Of a stretch of DNA of 64,000 bases, positions 59,756-64,000 are shown piece by piece. The notes beneath the pieces are model-generated. The model was given only the letters and a program-made list of their open reading frames with translations. It did no database searches and was not told the DNA's origin. This DNA comes from GAS188 sp963794475 (GTDB taxonomy: Bacteria > Pseudomonadota > Alphaproteobacteria > Rhizobiales > Beijerinckiaceae): NCBI GenBank assembly GCA_963794475.1, contig CAWCDW010000005.1:130183-194182 (forward strand), given 5' to 3'. How positions within the stretch are numbered: position 1 is the first letter of the stretch; every line of letters starts with the position of its first letter. The translations under genes and the position numbers were made by a program.

Positions 59756-61831
59756 ATGACCGAGACCCAGCTTCAACCTTCCGAGACCGCCGCTCCGCCC
59801 GCCGCCATGGGCCGCGGAGCGAGCTTCCTCCCCGCCATCTGGGATCGCGCCACCGGCATCGCGGGACGCCGCGGCTTTCTCGTCGGCTTCCTCGTGATCG
59901 GCGCCCTTCTCCCGCTGCTCGATCATAATGAGGGCGATATCGACGCGGGCGCGAACGCGCTCTCCTATGCGATCCTGGCGCTCGGCCTCAACATCGTGGT
60001 CGGCTTCGCGGGGCTTCTCGACCTCGGCTATGCCGCCTTCTTCGCCATCGGCGCCTATGCCTATGGCATATTCTCCTCTTATCAAGTGCAGCCGGAATGG
60101 TGGGGTTTTTGGGAGCCGTTCCAATGGCTCGGCCTCGTCCAGCACATCGCCGTGCCCGGTGGCCCCGGGACCGTGCATTTCACGGTCTCGTTCTGGCTGA
60201 TGCTGCCGATCTCGGCCATCATCACCGCTTTTTTCGGCGTGATGTTCGGCGCTCCGACCTTGCGTTTGAAGGGAGACTATCTCGCCATCGTGACGCTCGG
60301 CTTCGGCGAGATCGTGCCGATCGTCGCGCGCAACGTTCCCTATCTCACGAACGGCGCCGCGGGATTGAACGGCGTCGCCTCGCCCACCTTCTTCGGTTAT
60401 TCCTTTGGCGTCCAATCGCTACCCTTCTATTACCTCGGCCTTGCGCTCGCGGGGCTCCTCATCTTCGTGAGCCTGCGCCTCAAGAATTCACGCATCGGTC
60501 GCGCCTGGCTGGCCATTCGCGAGGACGAGATCGCGGCCGAAGCCATGGGCGTCAACCGGGTCAAGCTGAAGCTTCTCGCCTTCGGGATCGGCGCCGGCTT
60601 TGCCGGCACCACCGGCACTTTCTACGTGGCGAAGCTGCAAACGGCCGCGCCCGAAATGTTCACCTTCCCCGTCTCGGTGATGTTGATCGTGATGATCGTG
60701 CTCGGCGGCATGGGAAGCGTGGCAGGCGTCGTCCTCGGAGCGCTGATCCTGCAGCTCCTTCAGTCCGTGATCCTGCAGGACATGACGCAATGGGTGCACG
60801 CCTTCGGTAATCTTACGGGGATCGAATTCTTCAAGCAGCTCGATCTCGTCCAATCGATCGAGCTGATCTTCGGCATCATCCTCGTGGTGATGATGCGCTT
60901 TAGGCGACAGGGGCTTATTCCCGAGCGCGCCGCCGTCACGGCGTTGACGCATGCCCAGCAGACCGCCGTCCCTTCGCGGAGCGGCGTCAAGGGCGCCCTT
61001 GCGCCCTTGCACCGCAGGACGATCGATCGGAAGAAGCCGCTTCTCGAGATCCGTGGCCTTTCCAAATCCTTCGGCGGCATCAAAGCCGTGCGCGATTTCA
61101 ATCTCGACGTGATGCCCGGCTCGATCGTGGGGATCATCGGCCCCAACGGTTCGGGCAAGACGACCTTTTTCAACCTCATCACCGGTCTCACCCACCCCGA
61201 CAGCGGCCAGGTGCTGCTGATGGGCGAGGACGTCACCGGCCTTTTGCCGCATGTGATCGTCGAGCGCGGGATTGCGCGGACCTTCCAGAACCTGCGCCTT
61301 TTCGCCAACATGACGTTGCTCGAGAACGTGCTCGTGGGCACGCATTCGCGCACCAGGACCGGCGCCATCGGCGCCGTGCTGCGCACGCCGGGCGTCCGTC
61401 GCGAGGAAATGGCTGCGAATGAGCGCGTGATGGATACGCTGCGCATCTTCGGCAACCGCCTGATGCCGCGCGTCCAGCACCTTGCCCGCACGCTTTCCTA
61501 CGCCAATCGTCGCCGGCTCGAGATCGCACGCGCCCTTGTTTCCGAGCCGGTCTTGCTTTTGCTGGACGAGCCGACCGCGGGGATGAACCCGACCGAGACG
61601 CTCGAGCTTACCGATCAGATCCGGCATTTACGCGATCGCGGCGTGACCGTGCTGATGATCGAGCACAAGCTCGCCGTGGTGAATCAGATCGCCGACAAGG
61701 TCATCGTGCTCGATCATGGCGAGAAGATCGCCGAGGGCACTCCGAAAGAAGTTCACTCTAACAAGGAAGTTCTGCGTGCCTATCTCGGACGCTCCACAGA
61801 CGCAGTCGCAGAGGCGGCCGCCGCTTCTTGA
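59756..61831 (+). CDS. Fused Liv-type permease and ATPase (LivM-LivG)
   Basis: The 691-residue protein joins two parts. Residues 1-400 are a LivM permease (SYAILALGLNIVVGFAGLLD, LRLKGDYLAIVTLGFGEIVP, RIGRAWLAIREDEIAAEAMG). Residues 427-680 are a LivG ATPase with Walker A GPNGSGKTTF, signature LSYANRRRLEIARAL, Walker B LLLDEPTAGMN and the LivG-specific ERGIARTFQNLRLFANMTLL. No stop or frameshift separates them; a 25-residue basic linker connects them. ATG 59756 is 13 bases after livH. Confidence 0.92.
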   Translation: MTETQLQPSETAAPPAAMGRGASFLPAIWDRATGIAGRRGFLVGFLVIGALLPLLDHNEGDIDAGANALSYAILALGLNIVVGFAGLLDLGYAAFFAIGAYAYGIFSSYQVQPEWWGFWEPFQWLGLVQHIAVPGGPGTVHFTVSFWLMLPISAIITAFFGVMFGAPTLRLKGDYLAIVTLGFGEIVPIVARNVPYLTNGAAGLNGVASPTFFGYSFGVQSLPFYYLGLALAGLLIFVSLRLKNSRIGRAWLAIREDEIAAEAMGVNRVKLKLLAFGIGAGFAGTTGTFYVAKLQTAAPEMFTFPVSVMLIVMIVLGGMGSVAGVVLGALILQLLQSVILQDMTQWVHAFGNLTGIEFFKQLDLVQSIELIFGIILVVMMRFRRQGLIPERAAVTALTHAQQTAVPSRSGVKGALAPLHRRTIDRKKPLLEIRGLSKSFGGIKAVRDFNLDVMPGSIVGIIGPNGSGKTTFFNLITGLTHPDSGQVLLMGEDVTGLLPHVIVERGIARTFQNLRLFANMTLLENVLVGTHSRTRTGAIGAVLRTPGVRREEMAANERVMDTLRIFGNRLMPRVQHLARTLSYANRRRLEIARALVSEPVLLLLDEPTAGMNPTETLELTDQIRHLRDRGVTVLMIEHKLAVVNQIADKVIVLDHGEKIAEGTPKEVHSNKEVLRAYLGRSTDAVAEAAAAS

Positions 61832-62540
61832 GTTCAACGACGTCAACACCTACTACGGCGAGCTTCACGTCCTCAAAAGCGTGAACTACCGGGTCGGTGA
61901 CGGCGAGATCGTATGCCTGCTTGGCGGCAATGCCTCCGGTAAATCGACCACGATGAAGACCATTCTTGGCATCGTGCGGCCGAAGAGCGGCGTCGTGAGC
62001 TATGTCGGCAAGACGATCAACAACATGGCGACAGCCGATCGCGTCAAACGCGGCATCGCGCCTGTACCGGAAGCGCGGCGGCTCTTTCCGCGTATGACCG
62101 TGCTCGAAAACCTGGAGATGGGAGCTTTCACGCGGACCGACACGAACGAGATCGAGGCGGATAAGGAGCGCGTCTTCTCGCTTTTCCCGCGCATCAAGGA
62201 GCGCCTCACCCAATCTGCGGGGACGCTTTCGGGCGGCGAGCAACAGATGGTAGCCATGGGACGTGCGCTCATGGCACGACCGAAGCTCCTGTGCATGGAC
62301 GAGCCCTCAATGGGACTCTCGCCCGCCTTCGTGGAGCAGGTCTTCGACATCATCCAGGCGATCAACAAACAAGGCACCAGCATCTTCATGGTCGAGCAGA
62401 ACGCCAATATGGCGCTCTCGATCGCCCATTACGGTTACGTTCTCCAGACCGGCGAAGTCGTGCTTCACGGCTCGGCTCAGAGCCTTCGCGACAACGAGAT
62501 GGTGCAGCAGGCTTATCTCGGCGAGATGAAGGCGCAATAG
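61776..62540 (+). CDS. livF: Liv-type ABC transporter ATP-binding protein LivF
   Basis: The 254-residue ATPase has Walker A GGNASGKSTTMKTI (an atypical GGNAS form), signature LSGGEQQMVAMGRALM and Walker B LLCMDEPSMGLSP. GTG 61776 follows AAGGA by eight bases and overlaps livMG by 56 bases. It energises the same importer as the LivG domain. Confidence 0.9.
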   Translation: MPISDAPQTQSQRRPPLLEFNDVNTYYGELHVLKSVNYRVGDGEIVCLLGGNASGKSTTMKTILGIVRPKSGVVSYVGKTINNMATADRVKRGIAPVPEARRLFPRMTVLENLEMGAFTRTDTNEIEADKERVFSLFPRIKERLTQSAGTLSGGEQQMVAMGRALMARPKLLCMDEPSMGLSPAFVEQVFDIIQAINKQGTSIFMVEQNANMALSIAHYGYVLQTGEVVLHGSAQSLRDNEMVQQAYLGEMKAQ

Positions 62541-62557
62541 ACGAAGAAGGGGCAAGG

Positions 62558-63868
62558 ATGGACGCCTCGACCACTCAAAGCGGCGATGCGGCGTTCTGGG
62601 CGCGCGCGCACCGCCACATGCTGAGTTACGGCGGCAACTTCGTCCCCTTTGTCGCCGCGCGTGCCGCCGGCCCCTTCGTCTATGACGCGCAGGGCCGCCG
62701 CGTTCTCGATTTCACCTCGGGGCAAATGAGCGCGATTCTCGGGCATTCGCACCCGGAAATCACCGCAACGCTTTCGGCCGCGGCGGCTTCGCTCGATCAT
62801 CTGTTCTCGAGCATGCTGAGCGCTCCGGTCGTCGACCTTGCCGAGGCGCTTGCGCGCCTCGTGCCTGCCTTGCCGCGCGTCATGCTTTTATCGACCGGCG
62901 GGGAGGCCAACGAGGCGGCGATCAAGATTGCCAAACTGGTAACCGGCGGCTGGGAGGTCGTCGGCTTCGCGCAGTCTTGGCATGGCATGACGGGAGGCGC
63001 CGCGGCCGCAACCTACAAGGCCGGTCGTCGCGGATATGGCCCCGCGGCCGCGGGGTCCTTCGCCATTCCCGCCCCCAACTCCTTCCGCCCGCGTTTCGCA
63101 AATCTGTCCTGGCAAGCCGAGCTCGACGATGCTTTCGATCTCATCGACCGGCAAAGCACGGGCAATCTCGCTGCGTTCATCGCCGAACCCATCCTCAGCA
63201 GCGGCGGCATCATCGAGCTGCCGCAAGGTTATCTTGCCGCGCTCAAGGCGAAATGCGCCGAGCGAGGCATGCTGCTCATCCTGGACGAAGCGCAAACGGC
63301 GCTTGGGCGCACCGGCACCATGTTCGCCTTCGAGCGCGATGGCGTGACACCCGATATCCTGGTGCTCTCGAAGACCTTGGGAGCTGGCCTTCCGCTTTCC
63401 GCGGTGATGACGTCGGAAAAGATCGGGGACGAGTGCGCAACGGGGGGATTCCTCTTCTACACGACCCATGTCAACGATCCGCTTCCCGCCGCGGTGGGGC
63501 TCAAGGTGCTCGAGATCGTAGAGCGCGATGGTCTCGCGGCGCGGGCCGCAAGCCTTGGCGCGAGGCTGAAAAAGGGCCTCCTCGAGCTTCAATCGCGGCA
63601 TCCCTGCATCGGGGATGTGCGCGGGCGCGGCCTGCTGCTGGGCCTCGAATTCATCGACGAGCGGGCGGGCAAGAAGCGCTCGGCCGCGATGCTCTCCGAT
63701 GCCGTGACGGATCAGGCTTTGAGCCTTGGGCTCTGCGCCAATATCGTGCGCGCCGGATCCTCAGGCGGCGTCATGCGGATCGCGCCGCCATTGACGGTGT
63801 CGGAAGCCGAGATCGACCTCGGCCTTGAACTCTTGACCGCGGCGATGGATGAGGTGGTGAGGAATTGA
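62558..63868 (+). CDS. dgdA: 2,2-dialkylglycine decarboxylase-like class III aminotransferase
   Basis: The 436-residue PLP enzyme matches the Burkholderia (Pseudomonas) cepacia DgdA pattern along its length: FWARAHRHMLSYGGNFVPF, LDFTSGQMSAILGHSHPEI, VGFAQSWHGMTGGAAAATY, FDLIDRQSTGNLAAFIAEPI, LILDEAQTALGRTGTMF, SKTLGAGLPLSAV and MRIAPPLTVSEAEIDLGLEL. The SGQMSA Gln and the SKT Lys are the residues used for decarboxylation and PLP binding. DgdA decarboxylates 2-aminoisobutyrate or isovaline with transfer of the amino group to pyruvate. It lies 17 bases after livF. Confidence 0.88.
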   Translation: MDASTTQSGDAAFWARAHRHMLSYGGNFVPFVAARAAGPFVYDAQGRRVLDFTSGQMSAILGHSHPEITATLSAAAASLDHLFSSMLSAPVVDLAEALARLVPALPRVMLLSTGGEANEAAIKIAKLVTGGWEVVGFAQSWHGMTGGAAAATYKAGRRGYGPAAAGSFAIPAPNSFRPRFANLSWQAELDDAFDLIDRQSTGNLAAFIAEPILSSGGIIELPQGYLAALKAKCAERGMLLILDEAQTALGRTGTMFAFERDGVTPDILVLSKTLGAGLPLSAVMTSEKIGDECATGGFLFYTTHVNDPLPAAVGLKVLEIVERDGLAARAASLGARLKKGLLELQSRHPCIGDVRGRGLLLGLEFIDERAGKKRSAAMLSDAVTDQALSLGLCANIVRAGSSGGVMRIAPPLTVSEAEIDLGLELLTAAMDEVVRN

Positions 63869-63962
63869 GGCTTGGCTTGGCTCCGATCAACTGGGACCCT
63901 GCCCCCCGGATCTGAAGCACGCAAAGTCGATGGGCCGGCCACGGCCGACAAATGCTCTCTTT

Positions 63963-64000
63963 TGGCTGGGGGACCTGGATTCGAACCAAGACTAACGGAG
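63963..64000 (-). tRNA. tRNA, 3' part only (probably tRNA-Gln)
   Basis: The minus strand shows a T-arm (CTTGG-TTCGAAT-CCAGG), acceptor 3' strand TCCCCCA, discriminator G and encoded CCA. The acceptor and discriminator, and the CTCCGTTAG before the T-arm, fit alphaproteobacterial tRNA-Gln. The anticodon lies outside the window, so identity is inferred. Confidence 0.75.

Overview
The window reads as chromosomal DNA from a high-GC alphaproteobacterium, most likely a Hyphomicrobiales (Rhizobiales) member. Supporting signs are the ExoR-like Sel1 protein at the left edge, the membrane-bound urate oxidase PuuD, the EF-P/EpmA/EpmB set, the Porin_2-like protein, and many ATGA/TTGA gene overlaps with frequent GTG and TTG starts. 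Species cannot be fixed from the sequence alone. There is no IS element, prophage or CRISPR array.

Layout. 1-3.4 kb: exoR-like (cut by the edge), ilvD, pcm and tRNA-Cys(GCA). 3.4-7.4 kb: a looser, partly lower-GC stretch beside the tRNA, with an alpha/beta hydrolase, a cNMP-binding/thioredoxin-reductase-like flavoprotein without the redox CxxC, and two long gene-poor gaps. 7.4-14 kb: SulP anion transporter, small exported protein, acetate kinase broken by a one-base frameshift near its start, Ca2+/H+ antiporter, and a response regulator with a degenerate receiver. 14.3-17.5 kb: degP-GNAT-rarA operon. 17.8-25.8 kb: amidase with a small GatC/AtzG-like partner, exported and GST proteins, isovaleryl-CoA dehydrogenase overlapping an adenylate cyclase, a degenerate alginate-lyase-like protein, and argC. 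25.9-26.9 kb: rplM-rpsI with a clear terminator. 27-31 kb: thioesterase, enoyl-CoA hydratase, porin-like fragment protein, DUF983, NUDIX and vapBC.

31.1-48.3 kb is a near-complete purine catabolic region. On the minus strand lie puuE-uraD (fused), allantoate amidohydrolase, puuD, pdxY and proC. Diverging from them on the plus strand are hiuH, xdhA, xdhB, xdhC, a BMP-type nucleoside/purine ABC importer (ATPase, two permeases, binding protein with an apparent one-base frameshift) and an Ldh-family dehydrogenase. Xanthine would be oxidised to urate (XdhABC), then to 5-hydroxyisourate (PuuD), OHCU (HiuH), allantoin (UraD domain), allantoate (PuuE domain) and ureidoglycolate (amidohydrolase).

48.4-54.2 kb: urtABCDE urea ABC importer on the minus strand, preceded by a perfect -24/-12 (sigma54) promoter. 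This ties the nitrogen-scavenging theme together. 54.3-57.2 kb: efp diverging from epmA-epmB, the beta-lysylation system for EF-P. 57.5-63.9 kb: a Liv-type amino-acid ABC importer with a fused LivM-LivG protein, followed directly by a gene closely resembling 2,2-dialkylglycine decarboxylase (dgdA). That suggests uptake and breakdown of alpha,alpha-dialkyl amino acids. The right edge cuts a minus-strand tRNA, probably tRNA-Gln.
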